Origin: an uncultured Dorea sp.
GTDB lineage: Bacteria > Bacillota > Clostridia > Lachnospirales > Lachnospiraceae
DNA length: 39,898 nucleotides
Assembly (NCBI GenBank): GCA_945870325.1
Contig: CAMBRQ010000023.1
Span: 1-39,898 of the forward strand
Direction of reading: 5' to 3'
Both the position numbers and the translations under genes were made by a program. Each line of letters begins with the position of its first letter. Positions within the stretch are counted from its first letter, which is position 1. The notes under the pieces are model-generated. The model had not been told where the DNA came from. It saw only the letters and a program-made list of their open reading frames with translations, and did not search any database. Shown here piece after piece: positions 33,304 to 39,898 of the stretch.

Positions 33304-34401
33304 CTAATCTTCCGCAGACAATATTCCTTCCTCAATCGGGTATCTGCCGAATATTCTCGCTGCATCCATCAATGCCTGCATATTCTCCTTCGGTGTCCCC
33401 ACTGGCATCTGGCATCCCGAAGTAAGCACATACCCTTTTGGCGAATCATAACCCTTGCGGATACATTCCCTTGCAGAACGCAGGACATCATGAGGAGTAC
33501 CAAACCGCATCACTTCCACTGGTGGGACATTCCCCTGGATACTCATATAATTCCCCAGAATAGTTTTGGCTTCTTCAACATCTTCGACATTATCCAGACT
33601 GAAAGCGCCAATCCCAGTTTCTTTTATAAACTCCCATAACTTACGGCTTGTCCCACATATATGAAGTCCGCATCCTCCGCCATTTTCTCTGATATAATCT
33701 ACATTCTTCTGGAAATACGGCAAAGAAAATGTCTTATACTGCTCTACACTGATCAAAGATGTAGAACTAACCGGATCAGCGAATCCAATTCCAACGCCAA
33801 TATCCAAAAGCCGGTCGATATACCGGTTATTATTCTCTACGATCACATCCAGAAGCTGCTTAACCTTTTCCGGCTTTCTTACCGTTCCGATCAAAAGCCG
33901 CTCTGTTCCAAGGACCATAGCCGCAATCGTAAATGGTCCTGTAACCGTTGCGCTGACAGGCACTTTATCCCCCAGCCTTTCTTTTACAAGCCGAACACCC
34001 TCTAAGATAATCGGAAGCCTTCCATCCTTATCTACATCGACCAATTTTGCATTATGTGCTTCCTCTAGCGATAATGCCGGCTCTTCCAGTTGTGCTATGT
34101 TATAATCCGAATACTTGACTTTCGCACCCATGGCTTCTGCCATTCCCCGAAGAGTACAGGATACTCCTGCACCGTCAGAATGAAAATTGTGATAAATATA
34201 TTCTTCCAGTTCACACATCTTTTCCGAAGAGTGATAGTATTCCTTCAAAGTACAGTGAATCATCGGCGCCAAAGTCTCACCCGTATCCAGGCAGCACATG
34301 ATTCTGTCGACTTCCTTCCCCTCGCTCAGCAATCGACTTCGTTCGAGCGCCGTCAGTTCATCTTTCTTAATCTTCAGTCCGTTCAAATATTTTTCAATCA
34401 T
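33304..34401 (-). CDS. Uroporphyrinogen decarboxylase-family protein (MtaA/CmuA-like)
   Basis: A 365-residue TIM-barrel protein of the URO-D superfamily, close in pattern to corrinoid or CoM methyltransferases and not to haem-pathway HemE. It has the zinc-ligand pair His-x-Cys in GLHICGTS and a distal Cys in TSGCQMPVGTPKENM. Such proteins transfer methyl groups from a corrinoid protein to a thiol or other acceptor, but no corrinoid protein or activating protein is encoded nearby, so the substrate is unknown. The start is uncertain: ATG at 34401 or GTG at 34413, both next to GGGGG. It lies 113 bp before the permease gene. Confidence 0.8.
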   Translation of the reverse strand: MIEKYLNGLKIKKDELTALERSRLLSEGKEVDRIMCCLDTGETLAPMIHCTLKEYYHSSEKMCELEEYIYHNFHSDGAGVSCTLRGMAEAMGAKVKYSDYNIAQLEEPALSLEEAHNAKLVDVDKDGRLPIILEGVRLVKERLGDKVPVSATVTGPFTIAAMVLGTERLLIGTVRKPEKVKQLLDVIVENNNRYIDRLLDIGVGIGFADPVSSTSLISVEQYKTFSLPYFQKNVDYIRENGGGCGLHICGTSRKLWEFIKETGIGAFSLDNVEDVEEAKTILGNYMSIQGNVPPVEVMRFGTPHDVLRSARECIRKGYDSPKGYVLTSGCQMPVGTPKENMQALMDAARIFGRYPIEEGILSAED

Positions 34402-34444
34402 AAGCCCCCACACTTTTCTTTCTCAATTTAGATTCCGTCTTTTT

Positions 34445-34473
34445 GCCTTTCCCTTCCCCTTCAGCGGAAAGGC
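34445..34473. repeat. 8-bp inverted repeat upstream of the URO-D gene
   Basis: GCCTTTCC (34445-34452) and GGAAAGGC (34466-34473) form a hairpin between the URO-D gene and azlD. Neither strand has a following T-run, so a terminator is not claimed. Confidence 0.4.
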
Positions 34474-34575
34474 ATTCTTACCTTTTCAAGAATATGACAC
34501 CCATATCATTTTGTCAATCATGTTTAAGCTTAACTTCCCACTCTAAATGCAGTGCAAATGATTTGCCCATTTGAT

Positions 34576-34878
34576 TCAAAACAAAATCTGTTCCATACCT
34601 AATACAATCACACAACAAATCAAAGAAACAGGAAACAATCCCATTCCAATCCAGGCACATGCAATTCCTACCAAAAATGCTGCAGCACCAGATATAGGAG
34701 ATTGCGTAACTTTCGTAATAGCCGGAAATGTCATAACCGCTAAAGTTACATAAGGAACATAATAAAAGAATGATTGTATAAATCTGTTTTTGATAGGTTT
34801 GCTTATCATTGTTAAAGGAAGAACCCGGACGACATAGGTAACAATTGCCATGGTTCCTATATAAAGATAAGAATTCAT
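34576..34878 (-). CDS. azlD: AzlD-family small membrane protein
   Basis: A 100-residue, about four-helix protein with the AzlD pattern (TYVVRVLPLTMISKPIKNRF, YYVPYVTLAVMTFPAI). It normally pairs with the larger AzlC to export branched-chain amino acids. Here no complete AzlC gene exists. The gene overlaps by four bases (ATGA) the 3' end of a frame whose tail may be an AzlC remnant. Without AzlC its function is doubtful. Confidence 0.85.
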   Translation of the reverse strand: MNSYLYIGTMAIVTYVVRVLPLTMISKPIKNRFIQSFFYYVPYVTLAVMTFPAITKVTQSPISGAAAFLVGIACAWIGMGLFPVSLICCVIVLGMEQILF

Positions 34879-35756
34879 TGATTTATCTCCTCCTGTTTTC
34901 TAGGAAATATAATTGCTGCTGCGCCAGAAATTATAACTGTCAAAATAATTGTCTGTGTACCACCGGATAACGAAGACAGAATTGGCAATGCCTGAAATAT
35001 CAGACTGAATAAAAATCCTGCGATGATACATGCTAACACTACTTTATCTTTTTTTCCTGCCGGAATACCTCCCATTACTACGGATGCAATAACTGCTACA
35101 ACAACTGACATAAACAGATTTCTTGGTGTCGCGTAATTGATGCCAAACACCGAGCAAAGCAGAGCGATCTTAATAATCTGAATTATGCAAACTCCATCTT
35201 TATGAAGATTCGCACCTAATGGAATCGTAAGGTCTGCCACATCTGATGGAATGCCAAGTTCTTTGGCCTGTATCATATTAATCGGCAGTGTTGCTGCTGA
35301 AGAGCAGGTTCCCAGTGCTGTAAGAGTTGGAGCTGCTGCCGTTTTCCACCATCTTCGAACTCCCTCTGCTCCGGCACCAATATATGCCATAACCGTTTGT
35401 GAAACTATGTAATATGCCACAATTACAAATAAATATAATACGATTGCTCTTCCAAGAGGACCTACAACCTGCCTTCCATACTGACCAATCAGGATTGCAA
35501 AATAACATCCAAGTCCAAGAGGCGCAATCTTCATAACAATATTGATGACTTTGATAATAACCTCCGTCATACTATCCATAAGATCAAGTACTGGTTTTCC
35601 TTTTTCACCAGCCATAATAATTGCAATTGAAAAAAAAATTGTAAATACAATCAATGCCATCAAATTGCTTCTAGAGAACAACTCCGGAAAATCGCTTACC
35701 GTAAACATTCCAAGAATATTCATACTTCCGGAAAGATCTTCCACTTCCTGTGTCAA
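34875..35756 (-). CDS. Truncated dicarboxylate/amino-acid symporter, probably fused to an AzlC tail
   Basis: A 293-residue membrane protein. Residues 1-233 match the middle of a DAACS symporter: the helix GEKGKPVLDLMDSMTEVIIK, the HP1 tip GTCSSAATLP (149-158) and the TM7 segment NLHKDG (183-188). About 130 N-terminal residues are absent. After IPAG (231-234) the usual HP2/TM8 region with DPP and NSTGD motifs is missing. Instead a KKDKVVLAC segment and two helices follow, resembling the end of AzlC. The ATGA overlap with azlD is what azlC normally shows. I infer a deletion that joined two transporter genes near 35050. The TTG start has GAGGAGG upstream, so it may still be translated. Confidence 0.6.
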   Translation of the reverse strand: MTQEVEDLSGSMNILGMFTVSDFPELFSRSNLMALIVFTIFFSIAIIMAGEKGKPVLDLMDSMTEVIIKVINIVMKIAPLGLGCYFAILIGQYGRQVVGPLGRAIVLYLFVIVAYYIVSQTVMAYIGAGAEGVRRWWKTAAAPTLTALGTCSSAATLPINMIQAKELGIPSDVADLTIPLGANLHKDGVCIIQIIKIALLCSVFGINYATPRNLFMSVVVAVIASVVMGGIPAGKKDKVVLACIIAGFLFSLIFQALPILSSLSGGTQTIILTVIISGAAAIIFPRKQEEINQ

Positions 35757-35783
35757 ATATCCTCCTCATTTGAATTAACTGAA

Positions 35784-36977
35784 TTACATTTTCTTAGATA
35801 AATGTTTATGTATTGCATCCTTCAACTGGTTCATAGCCTGTTCCACAATAGTTCGTGGACATGCAACATTGAAGCGCTCAAACTGTGCTGTCTCCGGTCC
35901 GAAGATACTTCCTGAATCCAGCCACAGTTTTGCTTCTTCAAGTACAATATGTTCCAGTTCTTCATTCGTAAATCCATATCCTGAAAAGTCAATCCAAACA
36001 AGATAGGTTCCTTCTGGCTCAACAAATTTTGCATATTTAAGATTTTCTTTCACAAACTCACGCACATATTCTACATTGCCATAAATATACTCCACCAGTT
36101 CGTCAACCCATTCAGCCCCTTTTGTGTAGCAAACCTTTACTGCAAGTTGTCCCATAAGGCTTCCCTGGCTATATGCAGCTTGTGTATTTGCCCACTGATA
36201 CTTTTTACGCAATTCTTCATTAGGAATAATAATGTTTGCCGGCTGAAGACCTGCAACATTGAAAGTTTTTCCCGGAGAACTATAAAGTGCAACAATATTA
36301 CGATACTTCTCATCAAGATTCATGCAGCTTGTAAACTTATGTCCCGGAAAGATGAAATCACAATGCATTTCATCAACCATCAGAACTATATTGTATTTCA
36401 AGCAGATTTCTGCAACCTTCTCGAGTTCTTCGGCTGTCCAAACTCTTCCGACCGGATTATGAGGATTACAGAAAATCACGGCTTTTACATCTTCTTCTTT
36501 AATCTGTTTCTCCATTTTTTCGAAATCAATCGTATATCTTGCATCTTCATAATGAAGCTGGCAGTTAATGAAACGTCTTCCATTATTCTTAATCACTTCA
36601 CTAAATGGATAATATACCGGCTGCATTACCATGATTGCGTCACCCTCATTCGTAAATGCCTTCACACTTGTTCCAAGTGCATAAACAATTCCTGCTCCTA
36701 AGGTTACCCACTCTGGTTCTATGGTATATCCATGCCTTGTGGAAAACCAATGATTGATTGCGTCAAAATAATCATCAAGCGGATCTGTATATCCGAAAAT
36801 CCCATGATCAATTCTCTTATGAAACTCATCCAAAATAACATCCGGGAGTTTAAAATCCATATCCGCAACCCAAAGCGGAAGCAAATCATCTCTTCCTTTA
36901 CGTTTCATACCAAAATCATATTTTAAGCAATCTGTACCACGACGATCAATGATTTCGTCAAAATTATACTTTCCCAT
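35784..36977 (-). CDS. PatB/MalY-type PLP-dependent C-S lyase or aminotransferase
   Basis: A 397-residue fold-type I PLP enzyme. Family motifs: WVADMDF near the N-terminus, CNPHNPVGRVW, VDEMHCDF, and the Schiff-base Lys in SSPGKTFNVAGLQ. The last has Gly where most relatives have Ser or other residues before Lys. Members cleave cystathionine, cysteine or their analogues to thiols, pyruvate and ammonia (beta-lyase). AAAGGAG lies 6 nt before the ATG. It is the first gene of an operon with the chimeric transporter and azlD, driven by the promoter at 37042-37070 and probably repressed by the divergent MarR protein. Confidence 0.88.
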   Translation of the reverse strand: MGKYNFDEIIDRRGTDCLKYDFGMKRKGRDDLLPLWVADMDFKLPDVILDEFHKRIDHGIFGYTDPLDDYFDAINHWFSTRHGYTIEPEWVTLGAGIVYALGTSVKAFTNEGDAIMVMQPVYYPFSEVIKNNGRRFINCQLHYEDARYTIDFEKMEKQIKEEDVKAVIFCNPHNPVGRVWTAEELEKVAEICLKYNIVLMVDEMHCDFIFPGHKFTSCMNLDEKYRNIVALYSSPGKTFNVAGLQPANIIIPNEELRKKYQWANTQAAYSQGSLMGQLAVKVCYTKGAEWVDELVEYIYGNVEYVREFVKENLKYAKFVEPEGTYLVWIDFSGYGFTNEELEHIVLEEAKLWLDSGSIFGPETAQFERFNVACPRTIVEQAMNQLKDAIHKHLSKKM

Positions 36978-37011
36978 CTTTTTCTCCTTTTCTTTTTTTC
37001 TCTCTTTTATT

Positions 37012-37026
37012 GTTTAACCGTTAAAC
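37012..37026. promoter_or_regulatory. Candidate MarR operator on the C-S lyase side
   Basis: GTTTAAC-C-GTTAAAC, a perfect 15-bp inverted repeat about 10-25 bp after the predicted C-S lyase transcript start, where a bound dimer would block the polymerase. Confidence 0.55.
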
Positions 37027-37041
37027 TTTCTTTATAATATA

Positions 37042-37070
37042 TTTATATACTCTTCCATCGGTTTTGTCAA
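37042..37070 (-). promoter_or_regulatory. Promoter of the C-S lyase operon
   Basis: Minus-strand -35 TTGACA (37070-37065), 17-nt spacer and -10 TATAAA (37047-37042). Confidence 0.7.
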
Positions 37071-37239
37071 GATATTTATTGTTTATATCATAAACTATTT
37101 TAAAATACATTGCTCATTTTAAGCCATTTTTAGGTTTATTATCACAGATTTATAGTTATTATTGTATTTTAATTAAACTTTTTATATCCAAAAATATTTA
37201 TCTTTGTTATGGATGTTTTATTTTACATTTAAACAATTA

Positions 37240-37268
37240 TTGATTTTTTTCTTAACAAAAGATATAAT
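37240..37268 (+). promoter_or_regulatory. Promoter of the marR gene
   Basis: Plus-strand -35 TTGATT (37240-37245), 17-nt spacer and -10 TATAAT (37263-37268). Confidence 0.7.
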
Positions 37269-37280
37269 GAATAAGAACGC

Positions 37281-37292
37281 AAGTTATAACTT
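37281..37292. promoter_or_regulatory. Candidate MarR operator on its own promoter side
   Basis: The perfect 12-bp palindrome AAGTTATAACTT lies about 6-17 bp after the predicted marR transcript start. It is similar in position, and partly in half-site, to the palindrome at 37012-37026. Confidence 0.45.
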
Positions 37293-37316
37293 AAACAGAG
37301 GGAGTATGAATCCGAT

Positions 37317-37847
37317 ATGGAAAACGATAATAAACAAAACGGTATGATCGATGAGAGTTTTCGCGCATTAAATGAACGGCACAATCGTATTTATCAGTTT
37401 GTTCTGATGTACAACAACTATATTTTTTCAACCCACGATTACGGCATGGGCATCCCCCTAACCATGATCGAAGCCCATACACTAACTTACATCGAAGATA
37501 ATCCTGGATGCACTGCAACAGACCTTATATACTATTGGAACAGAACCAAAGGTTCCATTTCTCAGATTGTCAGTCATCTTGAAAAATCAGGTTTAGTTGA
37601 GAAGCGAAAAAAAGAAGGTAATAAGAAAACACTTTATTTATACGTAACAAAATTGGGCGCTCAATTAAGCAAAGCCCACAAATTATATGACACCATAGAC
37701 ATCGCCAAGACCATGGAGCATCTAAAAAAAGAATGCACTGCTGAAGAAATCGAATCATTCTACAAAGTACTTGATATTTACAATCAAGTCATCCGAAAAG
37801 ATTTTGAAATCAACGCAGGTCATCGTTCCGAAAAGGATGCCAAATAA
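37317..37847 (+). CDS. MarR-family transcriptional regulator
   Basis: A 176-residue winged-helix regulator. The DNA-binding part is at about 60-125: NPGCTATDLIYYWNRTKGSI as the helix-turn-helix, then VSHLEKSGLVEKRKKEGNKK as recognition helix and wing. MarR dimers usually repress an adjacent divergent operon and themselves and release DNA on binding a ligand. The divergent C-S lyase/transporter operon is the likely target. The ribosome site (GGAG) is 12 nt from the ATG, longer than usual. Confidence 0.88.
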   Translation: MENDNKQNGMIDESFRALNERHNRIYQFVLMYNNYIFSTHDYGMGIPLTMIEAHTLTYIEDNPGCTATDLIYYWNRTKGSISQIVSHLEKSGLVEKRKKEGNKKTLYLYVTKLGAQLSKAHKLYDTIDIAKTMEHLKKECTAEEIESFYKVLDIYNQVIRKDFEINAGHRSEKDAK

Positions 37848-37877
37848 ACACCTTAAGAATAATGCAGAAAGAAAAAG

Positions 37878-37906
37878 CAAAAACCCGTAGACTTACGTCC
37901 ACGGGT
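37878..37906 (-). terminator. Terminator of rpsB-tsf
   Basis: Minus-strand ACCCGTGGAC (37906-37897) pairs with GTCTACGGGT (37892-37883), with one G-U pair, followed by T5. The G-U is an A-C mismatch on the plus strand, so the element is built for the minus-strand transcript. Confidence 0.85.
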
Positions 37907-37949
37907 TCATTTACATTCATTGTAAAACTGACTGTCAAACTCGCGCTTT

Positions 37950-38873
37950 CTAGTTTCCAGCCATCTGTGCTGCAACCTCAGCTGCAAAGTCCTCATTCTT
38001 CTTCTCAAGACCTTCTCCTGTCTCAAAACGAACAAACTTCTTAACTGTTACGTTAGCACCGTTCTCTTTAGCAACCTTATCTACGTACTTAGCAACTGTA
38101 AGATCACCATCCTGTACATATACCTGGTCTAACAGGCAGATCTCTTTCATCTCTTTGTTGAGACGTCCGATAATCATCTTCTCAATGATATTATCTGGCT
38201 TATTCGGGTTCTCAAGTTTAGCCTGAGCAAGAAGGATCTCTTTCTCATGGTCTAAGTAATCCTGAGATACTTCATCACGAGATACATACTTTGGAGACAT
38301 AGCTGCTACCTGCATTGCTACGTTCTTCAAGCATGTCTTAATCTCATCATTTACAACATCTGTATCAGCCTCTACGAGAACACCGATACGTCCGCCGCCA
38401 TGAATGTAAGATACTACGCATCCGTCAGCAACGATCTTCTCGAATCTTCTGATGTTCAAGTTCTCTCCGATTACAGAAATCTTCTCTGTCAGAGCATCTT
38501 TTACAGTCTTGGATGTGTCAGCATTCCAAGCCTCTGCCATGAATGCATCCATATCTGCTGTTTCTGTCTGGATTGCCTGATCTACAACAGCCTTAACGAA
38601 TCCCTGGAATTCAGCATTCTTAGCAACGAAGTCTGTCTCAGAGTTAACTTCTACGATTGCTGCTGTCTTATCATCTTTTACATCAGCCATAACAATACCT
38701 TCTGCTGCGATACGTCCAGCCTTCTTCTCTGCTTTAGCCTGTCCGTTCTTTCTTAAGTATTCTACGGCTGCATCCATATCACCGTCTGTCTCGTTAAGAG
38801 CCTTCTTACAGTCCATCATTCCAGCGCCTGTCATCTCTCTTAACTCTTTTACCATCTTAGCTGTAACTGCCAT
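37950..38873 (-). CDS. tsf: Elongation factor Ts
   Basis: Guanine-nucleotide exchange factor for EF-Tu. It is 307 residues: the N-terminal UBA-like domain with MVKELREMTGAGMMDCKKAL, then the core with the EF-Tu-contact TDFVAKN segment (EVNSETDFVAKNAEF). GGAGG lies 8 nt before the ATG at 38873; the longer frame to 38888 contains that site. It follows rpsB by 45 bp without a terminator. Confidence 0.96.
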   Translation of the reverse strand: MAVTAKMVKELREMTGAGMMDCKKALNETDGDMDAAVEYLRKNGQAKAEKKAGRIAAEGIVMADVKDDKTAAIVEVNSETDFVAKNAEFQGFVKAVVDQAIQTETADMDAFMAEAWNADTSKTVKDALTEKISVIGENLNIRRFEKIVADGCVVSYIHGGGRIGVLVEADTDVVNDEIKTCLKNVAMQVAAMSPKYVSRDEVSQDYLDHEKEILLAQAKLENPNKPDNIIEKMIIGRLNKEMKEICLLDQVYVQDGDLTVAKYVDKVAKENGANVTVKKFVRFETGEGLEKKNEDFAAEVAAQMAGN

Positions 38874-38918
38874 CTTCTTATCCTCCACAAACTTATATAA
38901 AATGTATCACCGAGTATC

Positions 38919-39665
38919 CTACTCCTCTACTGCTTCCTCTACTGCTTCTTCAACATCCTCGTATACTTCGTCTTCGCCAGTCATTCCCTGGTTTGCTTCG
39001 ATAACAGCGTCTGCCATCTTAGATACGATCAATTTTACAGCACGGATTGCGTCATCATTTCCTGGGATTACATAATCCAGTTCTTCTGGGTCACAGTTAG
39101 TATCTGCGATTCCGATAAGCGGGATACCAAGTGTGTGCGCTTCCTGTACACAGATCTTCTCTTTCTTAGGATCTACTACGAAGATTGCATCCGGAATCTG
39201 CTTCATCTCTTTGATTCCGCCTAAGTTCTTCTCAAGTTTCTCCCACTCTTTCTTGATCTGGATAACTTCTTTCTTAGGTAATACATCGAATGTTCCGTCT
39301 TCTGACATTCTTTCAATCTCTTTCAGACGTGCGATTCTACTCTTGATTGTCTTGAAGTTGGTAAGCATACCTCCAAGCCATCTCTCATTTACATAAAACA
39401 TTCCGCAACGTTCAGCTTCTGTCTTGATAGCGTCCTGAGCCTGTTTCTTAGTTCCAACGAACAGGATTGTACCACCATCTGCTGCAATATCAGCTACTGC
39501 CTGATATGCCTCATCTACTTTACCTACAGACTTCTGTAAGTCGATGATATAGATACCATTTCTCTCTGTGTAGATGTATGGAGCCATCTTAGGGTTCCAT
39601 CTTCTTGTCTGATGTCCAAAATGAACACCTGCTTCTAAAAGTTGCTTCATTGAAATAACGCTCAT
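38919..39665 (-). CDS. rpsB: Ribosomal protein S2
   Basis: Small-subunit protein bound late in 30S assembly. It is 248 residues: [35 protein letters not shown] and the family signature [12 protein letters not shown]. The C-terminal tail is very acidic (repeats of EEAVEE), as in related Clostridia. GGAGG lies 8 nt before the ATG at 39665. It is the first gene of rpsB-tsf, with a promoter at 39787-39815 and a leader of about 115 nt containing a hairpin. Confidence 0.97.
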   Translation of the reverse strand: MSVISMKQLLEAGVHFGHQTRRWNPKMAPYIYTERNGIYIIDLQKSVGKVDEAYQAVADIAADGGTILFVGTKKQAQDAIKTEAERCGMFYVNERWLGGMLTNFKTIKSRIARLKEIERMSEDGTFDVLPKKEVIQIKKEWEKLEKNLGGIKEMKQIPDAIFVVDPKKEKICVQEAHTLGIPLIGIADTNCDPEELDYVIPGNDDAIRAVKLIVSKMADAVIEANQGMTGEDEVYEDVEEAVEEAVEE

Positions 39666-39718
39666 GTTTCTTTCCTCCATTTGGTTTTCTTTTCTTCCGC
39701 ATATGTGTAAGTCCTTGA

Positions 39719-39742
39719 AACCGGCTTGCCTGCAAGCTTTGG
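39719..39742 (-). promoter_or_regulatory. Hairpin in the rpsB leader
   Basis: Minus-strand GCTTG (39737-39733) and CAAGC (39728-39724) form a stem around CAGG, extended by CC/GG after an internal bulge. It sits between promoter and gene. Ribosomal-protein leaders often bind the protein product for feedback control, and this could be such a site. Confidence 0.35.
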
Positions 39743-39786
39743 CACCATCTTAGACAAACAAATGCGTGATTTTTTGCGACTTTTTT

Positions 39787-39815
39787 ATGATAGCATAAAA
39801 GCCCTGCAAATGCAA
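39787..39815 (-). promoter_or_regulatory. rpsB promoter
   Basis: Minus-strand -35 TTGCAT (39815-39810), 17-nt spacer and -10 TATCAT (39792-39787). The -35 box lies in the loop of the hairpin at 39797-39822. Confidence 0.6.
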
Positions 39816-39822
39816 GGCTTTT
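39797..39822. terminator. Bidirectional terminator-like hairpin upstream of rpsB
   Basis: AAAAGCC-c-TGCA-aa-TGCA-a-GGCTTTTT has T-runs on both strands. On the minus strand it would end transcription from whatever gene lies beyond the window edge, ahead of the rpsB start. Confidence 0.6.
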
Positions 39823-39898
39823 TCTTTTTCTTATTACCAATATCGTAACAGTTCAGCCTTTTATAGTCAAAAGGGAGAATTTAAAAAAGTTTTTTACG

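Larger units (their letters stand above)
36978..37316. other. Divergent AT-rich regulatory region between the C-S lyase and marR genes
   Basis: Carries a promoter for each gene, pointing outwards, and one palindrome just downstream of each predicted start (37012-37026 and 37281-37292). The 170 bp between the promoters is extremely AT-rich and shows no other gene. Confidence 0.7.

Overview
The window looks like chromosome of a bile-acid-metabolising gut Firmicute of the family Lachnospiraceae, close to Clostridium scindens. The species suggestion is inference. It rests on a protein at 20571-21371 that closely resembles the clostridial NADP-dependent 12-alpha-hydroxysteroid dehydrogenases, on purine-rich Shine-Dalgarno sites and TTGACA/TATAAT promoters typical of Firmicutes, and on a low-to-moderate GC content. 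No rRNA, tRNA, CRISPR array or intact insertion sequence was recognised.

Layout. 1-573 is non-coding and holds two diverged copies of one sequence in inverted orientation plus a long hairpin. 574-4869 is carAB (minus strand), with its own promoter and a terminator inside the leader. 5089-7661 holds two cell-surface-type genes: a membrane-anchored transglutaminase-like protein, and a SpoIID-like protein with a peptidoglycan-binding domain. 7785-11881 is a minus-strand operon: a ThrE-family exporter, a 123-residue selenoprotein with an in-frame TGA and a hairpin behind it, an EamA-type exporter, a small unknown protein and a Sel1-repeat protein. 11882-12850 is a decayed stretch with an internally deleted ATPase gene. 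12856-17837 is a five-gene ABC importer of the nickel/peptide class. 18097-18966 is a YitT-family gene with a promoter and leader terminator. 18972-19823 is a second EamA transporter. 19824-20570 is non-coding but contains a well-formed small transcription unit of about 260 nt. 20571-21371 is the 12-alpha-HSDH.

21455-26614 is the conserved housekeeping run pyrH-frr-uppS-cdsA-dxr-rseP (translation, undecaprenyl and CDP-diacylglycerol synthesis, MEP isoprenoid pathway, site-2 protease). Its usual upstream partners rpsB-tsf lie at 37950-39665, so about 11 kb of accessory genes separates the two halves. That insert carries a MATE efflux pump, a three-subunit molybdenum hydroxylase (xanthine dehydrogenase type) with its purine permease, a URO-D-family protein, and a PatB-type C-S lyase. 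The lyase is followed by what looks like a chimeric transporter gene and azlD, and a divergent MarR regulator with candidate operators sits upstream.

The most notable items are the selenoprotein that a standard gene caller would split, the 12-alpha-HSDH, the orphan small transcription unit at 20033-20290, the leader attenuators before carAB and yitT, and the symporter/AzlC-like chimera. Selenium could link two parts of the window, because some clostridial purine hydroxylases of the XDH type carry a labile selenium cofactor. That link is inference only.
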